DNA of 64,000 nt. Source: CAIXZV01 sp963697365. GTDB taxonomy: Bacteria > Chloroflexota > Limnocylindria > Limnocylindrales > CSP1-4. This document shows positions 44,283 through 53,861 of this stretch, piece by piece. Below the pieces are notes generated by a model. That model was not told where the DNA came from and did no database searches. It saw only the letters and a list, made by a program, of their open reading frames with translations. Position numbers and translations under genes: made by a program. The first letter of the stretch is position 1, and each line of letters opens with the position of its first letter. Location of the stretch: contig CAVONT010000011.1 in NCBI GenBank assembly GCA_963697365.1, positions 62,001 to 126,000 of the forward strand, given 5' to 3'.

Positions 44283-45298
44283 TCCGCCTCACCTGCAGCC
44301 TCGTGACCCTGGCGGCGCTGCTCCTCGCAGCCGCCGCGTGCACCCCCGTCTCCGGCCAGCTCGGCACACCGGCGACACCCCAGGCCAGCCCGGTCTCGAC
44401 CGGCGCCGCACCGACGGACGAGCTCCCGAGCGCCGGCCCCACGGACGCGCCGGCGACTCCAACCCCTTCTCCGTCGACGGCCCCGTCGGCCACACCGCCG
44501 GCGTCGCCCGCGGTGACCTCAGCCCCGACCGCGACGCCAACGCCTGCCCCAACCGGCACCACCACCGTCCGGGCCTACCTCGTCCACGGCAGCTTCACCG
44601 GCGACGAGGGCCTCGTCCCGGTGCTGCGCACGGTGCCGCAGACGAGAGCCATGGCCCGCGCAGCTGTCGAGGCGCTCCTGGACGGCCCGAACGATGCCGA
44701 GATGGCCGCATCCCCCTCGATGTACACCGCGATTCCGGACGGAACCCGACTCCTGGGCCTGGCCGTGAAGGACGGGATCGCCACCGTCGACCTGTCGTCC
44801 GAGTTCACATCGGGCGGCGGCACCTACTTGGTCACCGCCCGCCTCGCCCAGATGGTCTACACCCTGACCCAGTTCCCGACGATCGACAAGGTCCGCTTCT
44901 CGCTCGACGGCAAGCTCATTACCACCTTCAGCAGCGAGGGCGTGGTAATCGACGGACCCATGGACCGCGCGGACTACCGGGACATGCTGCCGCCGATCTT
45001 CATGGACCGGCCGGCCTGGGGCGCGGCGCTCGGCAACCCCGGGCGGGTGAGCGGCCTCGCCAACGTGTTCGAGGCCACCTTCCGGGTCCAGCTGCTCGAC
45101 GCGAAGGGCAACACGCTCGCCGACAAGCAGGTCATGGCCAGCTGCGGCACGGGCTGCTGGGGCCGGTTCGACATTGACCTGGACTACGACGTGGCCAAGG
45201 GACAGTACGGAACGCTCCGGGCGTTCAACCTGTCCGCGAAGGACGGGACGCCCGAGCATGTCACCGAGTACAGGGTCTGGCTGACGCCCCGGGGCTGA
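44279..45298 (+). CDS. GerMN + Gmad2 domain lipoprotein
   Basis: A 339-residue exported lipoprotein: signal MIRLTCSLVTLAALLLAAAA, lipobox AAAC near residue 21, then about 70 residues of Pro/Thr/Ser/Ala-rich spacer. A GerMN domain follows (TTVRAYLVHGSFTGDEGLVP, ARAAVEALLDGPND, GIATVDLSSEFTSGGGT) and a Gmad2 immunoglobulin-like domain (GRVSGLANVFEATFRVQLLD ... VTEYRVWLTPRG). In spore-formers GerMN/Gmad2 occur in GerM and related proteins; in actinobacteria LpqB beside the MtrAB system has GerMN. Here too it is the third gene of an MtrAB-like operon, so a cell-envelope role modulating the kinase is a fair inference. Confidence 0.88.
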   Translation: MIRLTCSLVTLAALLLAAAACTPVSGQLGTPATPQASPVSTGAAPTDELPSAGPTDAPATPTPSPSTAPSATPPASPAVTSAPTATPTPAPTGTTTVRAYLVHGSFTGDEGLVPVLRTVPQTRAMARAAVEALLDGPNDAEMAASPSMYTAIPDGTRLLGLAVKDGIATVDLSSEFTSGGGTYLVTARLAQMVYTLTQFPTIDKVRFSLDGKLITTFSSEGVVIDGPMDRADYRDMLPPIFMDRPAWGAALGNPGRVSGLANVFEATFRVQLLDAKGNTLADKQVMASCGTGCWGRFDIDLDYDVAKGQYGTLRAFNLSAKDGTPEHVTEYRVWLTPRG

Positions 45299-45301
45299 GG
45301 C

Positions 45302-45916
45302 TCACGCGGGCGACCTGGTCCTCTCGTCGCCCCTGCGCTCAGGATGGTCCGCGGCCGGCAGGCCGCGGACCAGCGATTCCACTCCGAGGCGGAACGCCTC
45401 GTCCACGTCACCACCAAGCTGGAACGCCCCGGCCTGCTCCATAGTGGTGAAGCCGTAGGCGAACGAGGTCAGGACGCGCGCCGCCGGGAGCGCCGCCTCC
45501 GGCCCGACCAGGAGCGCGGTGGCCTCGATGACCGGCGCCGCCGCCCTGGCCGCCACGTCGACCGGCGCCCCTGTCCCGTGTCCGAGATCGGCGAAGAGCA
45601 CGGCCGCAGAGCGCGGCGACCGATGGGCGAATGCCCGGTAGGCGTGAGCGAGCGCTGCAACCCGCGCTGCCGGATCCGTGCCTGCCTCGACCGCCGTCGT
45701 GGTCATCGTCCGGCCGAGCTCTTCGGCCGCGTCGATCGCGACCGCGTCCAGCAGTGCCGCACGATCGCGGACGTGCTTGTAGAGCGAAGGTGGCTGCACG
45801 CCCACGCGCCTGGCGACGGTCGCCATTGTGACCGCGTCGATGCCGCCCTCCTCGAGCAGCGCCCGTGCTGCCTCCACGATCCGTACCCGCGACGTCCGCG
45901 CCGGCGTCGGGCTCAT
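45302..45916 (-). CDS. TetR/AcrR-family transcriptional regulator
   Basis: 204 residues. HTH: RIVEAARALLEEGGIDAVTM then ATVARRVGVQPPSLYKHVRD (about 12-55). The C-terminal ligand domain is helical (YRAFAHRSPRSAAVLF, LTSFAYGFTTMEQAGAFQLG), the WHG/TetR_C type. ATG 45916 overlaps the stop of the DUF4260 gene (ATGA). Two 17-bp operator-like dyads over the upstream promoter suggest that it represses its own operon. Confidence 0.93.
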   Translation of the reverse strand: MSPTPARTSRVRIVEAARALLEEGGIDAVTMATVARRVGVQPPSLYKHVRDRAALLDAVAIDAAEELGRTMTTTAVEAGTDPAARVAALAHAYRAFAHRSPRSAAVLFADLGHGTGAPVDVAARAAAPVIEATALLVGPEAALPAARVLTSFAYGFTTMEQAGAFQLGGDVDEAFRLGVESLVRGLPAADHPERRGDERTRSPA

Positions 45917-46371
45917 TGCCCGCCGGCCCGCTGCTTCCCGATCCGGCCGAGATGCGTATCAGCGAACGAGGTCGGGTACTTGAGGCCGTAGCCTGCGAGG
46001 CGGTCCATCCCCGTGTGCAGCCCCAGCACCGCACCCGCCAGGAGCAAGGGTGCGGAACCGGTGGCAGCACCCGCGCCCAGCACCAGCAGGGCCGTGGCCT
46101 GACTGTGGGCGACGTTGTACACGAACGCCCCCGTCCGCGGCCCGGCAAGGTACCCGGCCATCGAGATGTCCACTGCCAGGACCAGTGGGACCAGGAGCAG
46201 CAGTGGTCCCCCGGCGGCGATGTAGAGCGCCGCCCCTGCCAGCAGGACCGCCAACCCCTCGAGGCGCAGCCATCGGCGCGGTGTCCCCGATACGGCGCCC
46301 GGTCGTGCGATAGCTCCTGCAGGCGCCGTTGGCAGGGTGGGCCCGTTGGGATGGGACGGCATGGCGGTCAT
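45913..46371 (-). CDS. DUF4260 family membrane protein
   Basis: 152 residues with four hydrophobic segments: LEGLAVLLAGAALYIAAGG, LLLLVPLVLAVDISMAGYLA, ATALLVLGAGAATGSAPLLL, and the tail GMDRLAGYGLKYPTSFADTH-LGRIG, which is the DUF4260 hallmark. Function unknown. It is first in an operon with a TetR regulator and is probably the regulated effector, perhaps a small-molecule or lipid-related membrane protein. Confidence 0.88.
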   Translation of the reverse strand: MTAMPSHPNGPTLPTAPAGAIARPGAVSGTPRRWLRLEGLAVLLAGAALYIAAGGPLLLLVPLVLAVDISMAGYLAGPRTGAFVYNVAHSQATALLVLGAGAATGSAPLLLAGAVLGLHTGMDRLAGYGLKYPTSFADTHLGRIGKQRAGGQ

Positions 46372-46408
46372 CGTCGATCAGGCTCCTTGTCGGTCTCGTG
46401 CGGGTCAT

Positions 46409-46447
46409 GGCTATGGTACCTAGCCTTCATGGCTACTGTCAATAGCC
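46409..46447 (-). promoter_or_regulatory. promoter with two overlapping TetR-type operators for the DUF4260-TetR operon
   Basis: On the plus strand GGCTA-N7-TAGCC occurs twice: 46409-46425 and 46431-46447, starts 22 bp apart (two helical turns). Read leftward, the second dyad contains TTGACA (46442-46437), an ideal -35. With an 18-bp spacer a TACCAT -10 falls inside the first dyad, about 40 bp upstream of the DUF4260 ATG. A repressor bound here would cover the whole promoter. Confidence 0.75.
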
Positions 46448-46501
46448 TTGGTCCCGGAGCGGGGAGCACCGTCTGCCTGTGCGTCGAGTCCAGCGCGAGC
46501 G

Positions 46502-47446
46502 TCAGCGGTACGAGGCGACCGCCGCGATCACCAGGTCGGCGAAACCGGCCCGGTCGATGTCCAGGGCGACGTCCACGTTCGGGATGATGCCCAGCATCGG
46601 CCGCCGGTCAACCACGGTCATCCCGCGCGTGATGTCGCCGTCCACCGCCACGTCGACGTGGTGCGGCTCCGTGGTGACGATGCCCGGCAGGGCGACGTGG
46701 GCCACGGCCACCGCGTCATGGATCGGCGTGTCGGCCACGCCGTAATGCTCGAGGTGGAACCGCACGAAGAAGCGCATCAGGTCCGCGAACACGGTCCCCA
46801 CACGGGTCCCGATGGCGTCAAGCCGCTCGATCTCAGGGAAGCCGAAGAGCGCCTTGTGGGTCACGTCCAGGCCGTGCATGGTGATCGGCAGGCCGCTGCG
46901 GAACACGATCCGCGCCGCCTCCGGGTCCACCCAGATGTTGAACTCCGCCGCCGGCGTCCAGTTGCCGTGGACCATGCCGCCGCCCATCAGGCTGATCTGC
47001 CCGATCTTCGGAGCGATCCCCGGGTAGGTGCGCAGGAGCCGCGCGATGTTGGTCAGCGGGCCCACCGGGATGAGGGTGACCGGACCCGGCGACGCATCGA
47101 GGGTGGCCCGCAGGAACTCCAGGGCTCCCTCGGGGCGCGGGGCGCTCTCCGGCTCGGGCAGGTCCGCGCCGTCCAGGCCGCTCACGCCGTGCACGGCCGT
47201 GGCCGTCTGCAGGGGACGGACGAGCGGGTCCGGGGACCCGGCGGCCACAGGCACATCGGTCCGGCCGAGCAGGGCGAGAATCCGCAGCGCGTTGCGGGTG
47301 GTGTTCTCGAGCGTGGCGTTGCCGCCGACGGTCGTGATGCCGAGGACCTGGAGCTCCGGCCGGGCGAGAGCGAGCGTGATGGCCAGGGCGTCGTCGTGGC
47401 CGGGATCGCAGTCGACGATGACGGGGATCGGGGTGCCAGGGGTCAT
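46502..47446 (-). CDS. nucleoside hydrolase (IUNH family), second copy
   Basis: Hydrolyses the N-glycosidic bond of ribonucleosides to give base and ribose. 314 residues. The calcium-binding motif VIVDCDPGHDDALAI is near residue 10, followed by GITTVGGNATLENTT, GPLTNIARLLR, LMGGGMVHGNWTPAAEFNIW with the catalytic NxxxDPEA (WVDPEAA), and HDAVAVAHV for the last ligand. ATG 47446 overlaps the end of the first hydrolase gene (ATGA). It is the last gene of the nucleoside import operon. Base specificity cannot be read from sequence. Confidence 0.94.
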   Translation of the reverse strand: MTPGTPIPVIVDCDPGHDDALAITLALARPELQVLGITTVGGNATLENTTRNALRILALLGRTDVPVAAGSPDPLVRPLQTATAVHGVSGLDGADLPEPESAPRPEGALEFLRATLDASPGPVTLIPVGPLTNIARLLRTYPGIAPKIGQISLMGGGMVHGNWTPAAEFNIWVDPEAARIVFRSGLPITMHGLDVTHKALFGFPEIERLDAIGTRVGTVFADLMRFFVRFHLEHYGVADTPIHDAVAVAHVALPGIVTTEPHHVDVAVDGDITRGMTVVDRRPMLGIIPNVDVALDIDRAGFADLVIAAVASYR

Positions 47447-48493
47447 GGGAGCCTCGCAAAGGCGTCGATGAGCAGCCGCTCGAAGCGGCCCCGGTCGATC
47501 GACGATGCCCACGTCGGCGTTGGGCGTGCGCCCGTCGCGGCGGAGGCGGTACGGCAGTCCGTCGCACACGGTCCGCCCGCGGGCGGGGCCGTTCGTCGTG
47601 TCCACCCGGACGTGGTACGGCGCCACGGCGACCAGGTCCGGCACCACCAGGTGGGCGATAGCCACGGCGTCGTGGATGGCGGACGTCGTGGCCCCCGACC
47701 ACTCCAGGTTCCTGTCGAGCGCGTAGTCGGTCAGCTCCGCGGCGACCGCACCCGACCGGGTGCCCGTCTCGCGCAGCGCGAGCGCGGCCGTGCGGTCCAG
47801 GAGGGCCTGGTGGGTGACGTCGAGGCCGATCATCGTGATCGGGACGCCGGACCGGAACACAACGTCGGCCGCCTCCGGATCCGCGATCACGTTGAACTCG
47901 GCCGAGGCCGTGGTGTTCCCCTCCCCGATCGAGCCGCCCATGAGGCAGACGTGGGCGATCTTCGCCGCAAGCTGCGGGTACAGGCGGAGCAGGAGCGCCA
48001 CGTTCGTGAGGGGCCCGATCGGCGCGATGGCCACGGGCTCCGGTGACGCCTCGAGGAGCCGGGCCATGAGCGCGACCGCCCCCTCGGGGAGTGCCTGGTT
48101 CGGCGAGACCGGTAGCACCGTGTCACCGATCCCGCTCTCGCCGTGCACCTCGGTGGCCCGCACCACCGAGCCCAGCAGGGCACCGGCAGCTCCCTCGGCG
48201 ACCGGCACGTCGTCACGCCCGAACACGTGGAGCAGGCGCAGGGCGTTCTCGGTGCAGCGTGTGACGTCGGCGTTGCCCCCGACCGTGGTCACCGCGAGCA
48301 GCCGGAGCTCCGGGCTCGCGCAGGCCAGTCCGATGGCAAGGGCGTCATCGAGCCCCGGGTCGCTGTCGATGATGAGCGGAAGCGGACGCTCGGGCGTGCC
48401 GAACGGCGCCGTCCGCTCGCCGGCGCCGGCCTTGTGGTAGGTGGGGACCGCATGGACCGGTCCCCACTCCTCCACGTTGTAGCCCGCGCTCAC
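47443..48493 (-). CDS. nucleoside hydrolase (IUNH family), first copy; one frameshift near the end
   Basis: Paralogue of the following gene. LIIDSDPGLDDALAIGLA gives the DxDPGxDD calcium site, then AVTTVGGNADVTRCT, GPLTNVALLLRLYP, LMGGSIGEGNTTASAEFNVI, ADPEAADVVF and HDAVAIAHLVV. Near 47500 one extra base must be removed to give the natural end DRGRFERLLIDAFARLP and the TGA that overlaps the next ATG; the span is 3n+1. The start is GTG 48493, 3 bp past the permease stop, which leaves about 38 extra residues before the fold. Intracellular; acts on imported nucleosides. Confidence 0.92.
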
Positions 48494-48495
48494 CC

Positions 48496-49814
48496 CTAGC
48501 CCTGGTCGTACGGCTGGCCGGCCGCCGCCGGACCGCGCACCCGCCCGACGACGCCCGCCACGACGATGATCGTCGTGATGTACGGGAGGCTGTTGAGCAG
48601 CTGGGGCGGAACGTCCACGCCGAGGATGGACAGGAGCGCCTGCGCGGAGTCCGCAAAGCCGAACACCATGGCCGCCCCGAAGGCGAAGATGGGGTTCCAG
48701 GCGCCGAAGATGACCGCCGCAAGAGCGATGAAGCCGCGTCCTGCGCTCATGTTCATCTGGAAGCTGCCTGCCGAGGCGAGGCTCAGCGACGAGCCCGCGA
48801 TGCCCGCCATCAGCCCTGCGATGAGCATCGCCCGGTACCGGATCTTGATCACGTCGATGCCCACGGTCCCGGCCGCGGACGGCTTCTCGCCGGAGGCGCG
48901 CAGCCGCAGACCCCACCGGGTCCGGTACAGCATGTAGGCGAAGGCGATCATGACGATCAGGGTGAAGTACAGGTACGGACCGCTCGAGAACAGGATGGGC
49001 CCGATCACCGGCAGCTCCGAGAGCACCGGGAACTTGATGGATTCGATCGTTGGCGGCGTGTTGAACTGCGTGTTGCTCTGGAGCACGCGCAGGTAGAGGA
49101 AGTTGGTGATCCCGAGGGCACCGATGTTGATGACGATGCCGGCGATGATCTGGTCGACCTTCCAGCGGATGCCGAGCCAGGCGAGCAGCAGGCTCACGAG
49201 CGCCCCGGCGATGGCCGCCGAGACGATCCCGATGAGGACTGCGACGGTCGGGTTGGCTCCCTCGCCGCCCACGAGCATCGCCGTGCTCGCCGCCACGGAC
49301 GCCACGCAGGCGCCGATGAGGAACTTGCCCTCGATCGCGATGTTGGACATGCCGCTGCGCTCGGAGATGATGCCGGCGAACGCGCCGAGCGAGATCGGGG
49401 CCGCGAGGGTGAGCGTCCCGGACGAGCACGCCCGTCATGTTGGCCGGCTTGTCGACCAGCAGCGCCGCGAGGGTGGCAATGATCCAGAGGGGCAGGATCA
49501 CCAGCAGCATCCGCCGCCATCGGAATGACGGGCCCCGCACGAGCTGCACGATGCCGGTGACGCCGGTCACCACGCCTGCGAGGATCCACAGCAGCCCGAC
49601 GGTCGTCGAGATCGTCGCGGCGGATCCACCCTGCTTGTCGATCCAGAAGGTGAAGACGGCGGGCGTGTTGAGCGTGCTGAGGGACAACTGCAGGGCGAAC
49701 AGCCCGAGCACGGCCAGGGCGGCACCTCGCAGGCGGGCAGCGCGAAGGGCCTTCCGTTCGGCAGCGCTGACCTCGATGGTCGACTCGTCGCAGGGTCGGG
49801 CTGGCTGCGGTCAT
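48496..49814 (-). CDS. nucleoside ABC transporter permease 2 (BPD_transp_2), two frameshifts
   Basis: Inner-membrane channel subunit. ATG 49814 overlaps the stop of permease 1 (ATGA). After about 8 codons the frame must move by one (then ESTIEVSAAERKALRAARLR and TM1 AALAVLGLFALQLSLSTLN). A second move near 49425 joins NMTGVLV to GTLTLAAPISLGAFAGIISE and RSGMSNIAIEGKFLIGACVA, the family signature of NupC/YufQ-type permeases. About eight more helices follow up to AAGQPYDQG. The span is 3n+2, fitting two extra bases. Partners: ATPase 51016-52524 and permease 49811-51019. Confidence 0.9.
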
Positions 49815-51019
49815 GCCGCACCCCCTTCCGCCGCGGACTTGTCGGCACCCGGCATGCGGGTGCGGTCAAAGCGGTACAGGACCCTGACGAGCCCGGGTGC
49901 CGCCACGAACATGATGACCAGCGCCTGGATGAAGAACAGCAGGTCCAATGGGATGCCCGTCTTGACCTGCATCAGCGCACCGCCGGTCCGTAAGGCCCCG
50001 AACAACAGGGCGGCCGCCACGATGCCGGCTGGCCGGTTGCCGGCCAGCAGCGCGAGCGCGATGGCATTGAAGCCGTAGCCCGAGCTGATGTTGCCCGACA
50101 TCTGGGACACGGTGCCCATCACCTCCATCGAGCCGCCCAGGCCCGCCAGCGCACCCGACAGTGTCATGGCGAGGATGATCGAACCGGACGCGCTCATGCC
50201 CGCGTAGCGCGCCGCGTGCATGTTGAAACCCGCGGATCGGAGCTCGTAGCCCTTGGTGGTCTTGAACAGGAACCACGAGACGACGACGGCCATCAGGATC
50301 GCGACCACGAACCCCCAGTGGAGGCGGATGGCGGGCAGCTCGAGGATCTGCGGCATGCGGACGAAGGCGGCGAGGTTCTTCGAGATCGGCTGGCCGCTGC
50401 CCTCCTGGCGCAGGAACTCCGAGCGCAGCCCGAACACGATGATCTCGGCAGCCACGTAGTTCAGCATGATCGTGGTGATGACCTCGTGGGCACCCGTCTT
50501 GGCCTTCAGCAGGCCCGGGATGAAGCCCCACAGGGCGCCGGTGAGGACGCCGAAGAGCACCCCGACAAGGAGGATGAGCGGGGCCGGCAGGACGTCCTTC
50601 ATCGCGATCGCCGCCGCGGCGGCCCCGAACGCGCCGAGGACGAACTGGCCCTCGACACCGATGTTGAACACGCCACTCCGGAAGGAGATCGCGACCGCCA
50701 GTCCGCAGAAGATGAGCGGGGTTGCCGAGACCAGCGTCTCCGTGATGGGCCGGACAGCGGAGGCCAGTGCCTTCGGCGTCGGGTCCGCCAGGGCCGCCGC
50801 GATGCGGGCCGGGTCACCGAAGGCTCCGACGACCATCGCGTAGTAGGCATTGCCGATGGTCCCGAGCGCGCCCGTGATCGCACCCACCGGATCGCTGCCC
50901 AGCCTCGCGAGGTTCTCGAAGTCGGTGATCAGGATGAAGATGGAGCCGACGATGAACGCGGTGACGACTGCCAGGATCGGGATGAGCGCGGGCCTGATGG
51001 CGTTGCCGATGCGCGTCAT
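49811..51019 (-). CDS. nucleoside ABC transporter permease 1 (BPD_transp_2)
   Basis: 402 residues, about ten membrane helices. TM1 LIPILAVVTAFIVGSIFILI is followed by a cytoplasmic/periplasmic stretch of 70 residues, then TPLIFCGLAVAISFRSGVFN and IGVEGQFVLGAFGAAAAAIA, the conserved 'fNiG.eGQ..lGa' of YufP/RbsC-like permeases. GFNMHAARYAGMSASGSIIL is the coupling EAA-like loop and GYGFNAIALALLAGNRPAGI is also family-typical. ATG 51019 overlaps the ATPase stop. Intact frame. Confidence 0.94.
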   Translation of the reverse strand: MTRIGNAIRPALIPILAVVTAFIVGSIFILITDFENLARLGSDPVGAITGALGTIGNAYYAMVVGAFGDPARIAAALADPTPKALASAVRPITETLVSATPLIFCGLAVAISFRSGVFNIGVEGQFVLGAFGAAAAAIAMKDVLPAPLILLVGVLFGVLTGALWGFIPGLLKAKTGAHEVITTIMLNYVAAEIIVFGLRSEFLRQEGSGQPISKNLAAFVRMPQILELPAIRLHWGFVVAILMAVVVSWFLFKTTKGYELRSAGFNMHAARYAGMSASGSIILAMTLSGALAGLGGSMEVMGTVSQMSGNISSGYGFNAIALALLAGNRPAGIVAAALLFGALRTGGALMQVKTGIPLDLLFFIQALVIMFVAAPGLVRVLYRFDRTRMPGADKSAAEGGAA

Positions 51020-52524
51020 TCGCCGGCCCCACCCATCAGCATGCCCACCTTCTCGTAGGTGGCGTCCGGGCCGTCCAGGATGCCCACGATCTTGCCTCCC
51101 AGCATGATGGCCACCCGGTCGCCAACCGCCAGCACCTCGTCCAGCTCCGTGCTCACGATCAGGACAGCGGCGCCCGCGTCGCGCTGCTCCACCATCCGCC
51201 TGTGGATGTACTCGATGGACCCGACGTCGAGACCGCGGGTCGGCTGCGCGGCGACCACCAGCTTGACTGGCCGGCTGAACTCGCGGGCGACGACGACCTT
51301 CTGCTGGTTGCCACCGGAGAGCGACCCGGCGTACGTGTCGATCGACGGGGTCCGGACGTCGTAGTTCTTGACGGCCAGCTCGGCGCCCTCGGCAATGGCC
51401 TTGGCGTTGAGGCTGCCGCGCTTGCTGTACGGCTCGCGGTGATAGGTGTCGAGGATGAAGTTCTCGGCCACCGTCATGGCGCCGATGAGGCCATCACGCA
51501 TCCGGTCCTCCGGCACGTGTGCCACCCCGAGGTCCGACACGTGGCGCGGCGACGAGGCGGTGGTGTCGGCGCCGTCGATGATGATCTGGCCGGAGTCCAC
51601 CGTCCGGAGGCCCACGATCGCCTCGACGAGCTCGGTCTGGCCGTTGCCCTGGACGCCGGCGAGGGCGACGATCTCCCCAGCCCGGACCTCGAGGCTCACG
51701 CCCCTGACGGCCATGTGCTCCCGGTCGTCGCGCACATGGAGGTCCTTGACCGCGAGCACCACCTCGCCCGGCGACGCCGGCCCCTTGACGACCTTGAGCT
51801 CGACGTCGCGCCCGACCATGAGGTTCGCGAGGATCTCGCGGGTCGCGTCCTTCGGATGGACGGAACCGGCGACCCGCCCCCGGCGCAGCACGGTGATGTT
51901 GTCCGCGACCTCGAGCACTTCGTTGAGCTTGTGGGTGATGAAGATGATCGTCGTGCCGGCCGCGGCCAGGCCGCGGATGATCTCGAACAGCTCCTCGGTC
52001 TCGAGCGGCGTCAGGACCGCTGACGGCTCGTCCAGCACGAGGATGTCGCTCTTCCGGTACAGCGCCTTGAGGATCTCGACCCGCTGGCGCACGCCGACGG
52101 GGAGGTCCTCGATCTTCGCGTCGGGATTGACATTGAGGTTGTACTGCTGCGAGAGCTCGACAACCCGCGCCCGTGCGCTCTTGCGGTCGAACGTGCCGAA
52201 CGGTCCAGTCACGCTCTCGGCGCCCAGGGCGACCGCCTCGACGACGTCGAAGACGGGGACCAGCTGGAAGTGCTGGTGGACCATGCCAATGCCGGCGTCG
52301 ATCGCCTGCCGCGGGTCCGTGAAGATCCGAGGCGCCCCATCGATCAGGATCTCGCCCGAGTCGGGCTTGTACAGGCCCGACAGAATGTTCATCAGGGTGC
52401 TCTTGCCGGCACCGTTCTCGCCAAGCAGGCCGAGGACCTCCCCGCGATCGGCGGAGATGGAGATCCTGTCATTGGCGAGCACGCCCGGGAAGCGCTTGGT
52501 GATGTCCTTGAGCTCGAGGCGCAT
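51016..52524 (-). CDS. nucleoside ABC transporter ATP-binding protein (two ABC domains)
   Basis: 502 residues. Domain 1: LGENGAGKSTLMNILSGLY (about 35-53), LPVGVRQRVEILKALY, ILVLDEPSAVLTP. Domain 2: VALAGVQGNGQTELVEAIVG (degenerate P-loop, as is normal in this family), HVPEDRMRDGLIGAMTV, SLSGGNQQKVVVAREF, LVVAAQPTRGLDVGSIEYIH. This is the YufO/RbsA/MglA arrangement, with the second site usually inactive. ATG 52524 was chosen for MRLELKDITKRFPGV. It powers the two permeases downstream. Confidence 0.95.
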   Translation of the reverse strand: MRLELKDITKRFPGVLANDRISISADRGEVLGLLGENGAGKSTLMNILSGLYKPDSGEILIDGAPRIFTDPRQAIDAGIGMVHQHFQLVPVFDVVEAVALGAESVTGPFGTFDRKSARARVVELSQQYNLNVNPDAKIEDLPVGVRQRVEILKALYRKSDILVLDEPSAVLTPLETEELFEIIRGLAAAGTTIIFITHKLNEVLEVADNITVLRRGRVAGSVHPKDATREILANLMVGRDVELKVVKGPASPGEVVLAVKDLHVRDDREHMAVRGVSLEVRAGEIVALAGVQGNGQTELVEAIVGLRTVDSGQIIIDGADTTASSPRHVSDLGVAHVPEDRMRDGLIGAMTVAENFILDTYHREPYSKRGSLNAKAIAEGAELAVKNYDVRTPSIDTYAGSLSGGNQQKVVVAREFSRPVKLVVAAQPTRGLDVGSIEYIHRRMVEQRDAGAAVLIVSTELDEVLAVGDRVAIMLGGKIVGILDGPDATYEKVGMLMGGAGE

Positions 52525-52624
52525 CGACGGCTCCCATCCTCGTGGTGCGACCCAGATACTGCAGCCCGCCCGTCCTCGGGGACCGAGGGCGGGCGGGCAG
52601 AGGTTGCTCGGTGAGGTGGCCCGC

Positions 52625-53811
52625 CTACTTGAGGTAGTCGGACACCTTGACTGCGCCCGAGGCGATGTCCGCCTGGAGCTGGTCGATCTCGGCCTGGAGC
52701 TCCGGCGGAACCATCGACGCGAGATCGTGGTACGGGGACATGCGGACGCCCTGTTGGCGAGGGTGCCGATGAAGTTCTCGCCACCCGTGTCGCCGCCGGC
52801 GTTCTTCTTGATCGTCTCGAGCACCGCGACGTCGATGACCTTCTCGGCGGACGTCAGGATCGCCTTGCTGTACTCGGGGAGGGACAGCGCCTGGTCGGTG
52901 TCGACACCGATGGCCCACTTGCCGGCCGCGAGCATGGCCTTGATCGTCCCGTTGCCGGTGCGCGCCGGCGACCGGGTGGACGATGTCCGCGCCCTGGTCG
53001 ATGAACTGCTTCGCGAGCTGCTCGCCCTTGGCCGGGTCGCCCCACGGGTTGGTGCCGCCCACGAAGGTGCCGGTCTGGGTCGGGGCATCCCAGCCAAGGA
53101 GCTTGACGTCGGTGCCGTTCTTCTCGTTGTAGATCTTGATGCCGGCATACATGCCGTCCATGAAGCGCGTCACGCCCGGGAACTGTGCGCCGCCGTACGT
53201 CCCGATCTTGCCGGTCTTGCTGACGCCGGCGCGACAGGTAGCCGGCGAGCGTTGCGGCCTCATCGATCTGGAAGTCCAGGCCGGTGAAGTTGGGCGGGAA
53301 CGGCATGTCGTCCGCCGTGCCCATCTCGAAGTCGGCCCCGGCCTCGTTCCAGGTCGCATCGACCTGGCCGAAGTTGACGTCCGGGTTGGCGAGGGTCGCG
53401 GCGATCGTGGCGTCGGACTGGGTGAACCCGACGGTGATGATCGTCTGGCAGCCCTCGTCGATCAGGCGCTGGATGTTGGGTGCGAAGTCAGCCAGGCCCT
53501 TGGCCTCGCTGTAGGCGGTCTGGAAGCCCGCCGCGGCTGGCGGCGTCGAGACCCTTCTTGGCGAGATCGTTGAAGCCCTTGTCGCCAAGGCCGCCGCTGT
53601 CGAACGCGACGCACGCCTTGTAGTCGGTGGCCGCGGGCGCCTCGGTCGCCGCCGGGGCCTCGGTGGCCGCGGGCGCCTCGGTCGCCGCCGGGGCCTCGGT
53701 GGCCGCGGGCGCCTCGGTGGCCGGAGCAGAAGTGGCAGCGCCGCCGCCACACGCAGCAAGAATGATGGCCGACGCCGCACCGAGGGCGAACAGCCGCTTG
53801 GAAACCTGCAA
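52625..53811 (-). CDS. BMP-family nucleoside-binding lipoprotein (about four frameshifts)
   Basis: Substrate-binding lipoprotein of the importer. The start is TTG 53811, 9 bp after AGGAGG: LQVSKRLFALGAASAIILAA-C, lipobox LAAC. A (TEAPAA)n spacer leads to ACVAFDSGGLGDKGFNDLAK, a BMP hallmark. The protein then continues in pieces: FQTAYSEAKGLADFAPNIQR, TIITVGFTQSDATIAATLAN; TGKIGTYGGAQFPGVTRFMD; NGTIKAMLAAGKWAIGVDTD; MSPYHDLASMVPPELQAEID ending SDYLK. Frame moves lie near 53545, 53230, 52965 and 52755. Every piece is BMP-like and in order, so the gene is whole apart from the indels. First gene of the import operon. Confidence 0.92.
53627..53722 (-). repeat. 18/36-bp tandem repeat encoding a TEAPAA linker
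   Basis: Five units of 18 bp encode TEAPAA in the BMP lipoprotein, alternating between two codon versions so that the exact DNA period is 36 bp (GGTGGCCGCGGGCGCCTC then GGTCGCCGCCGGGGCCTC). This is the flexible tether between the lipid anchor and the binding domain, prone to copy-number change. Confidence 0.85.
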
Positions 53812-53861
53812 GGTGAGACTCCTCCTATGATCCCGGGCACCCTTCGGCGTGGGACCGGGTC

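Noticed and set aside
46502..49711. Single 1,069-codon frame fusing permease and two hydrolases
   Set aside because: Not a real fusion: the pieces are separate genes with overlapping starts and stops once one-base shifts are allowed for.
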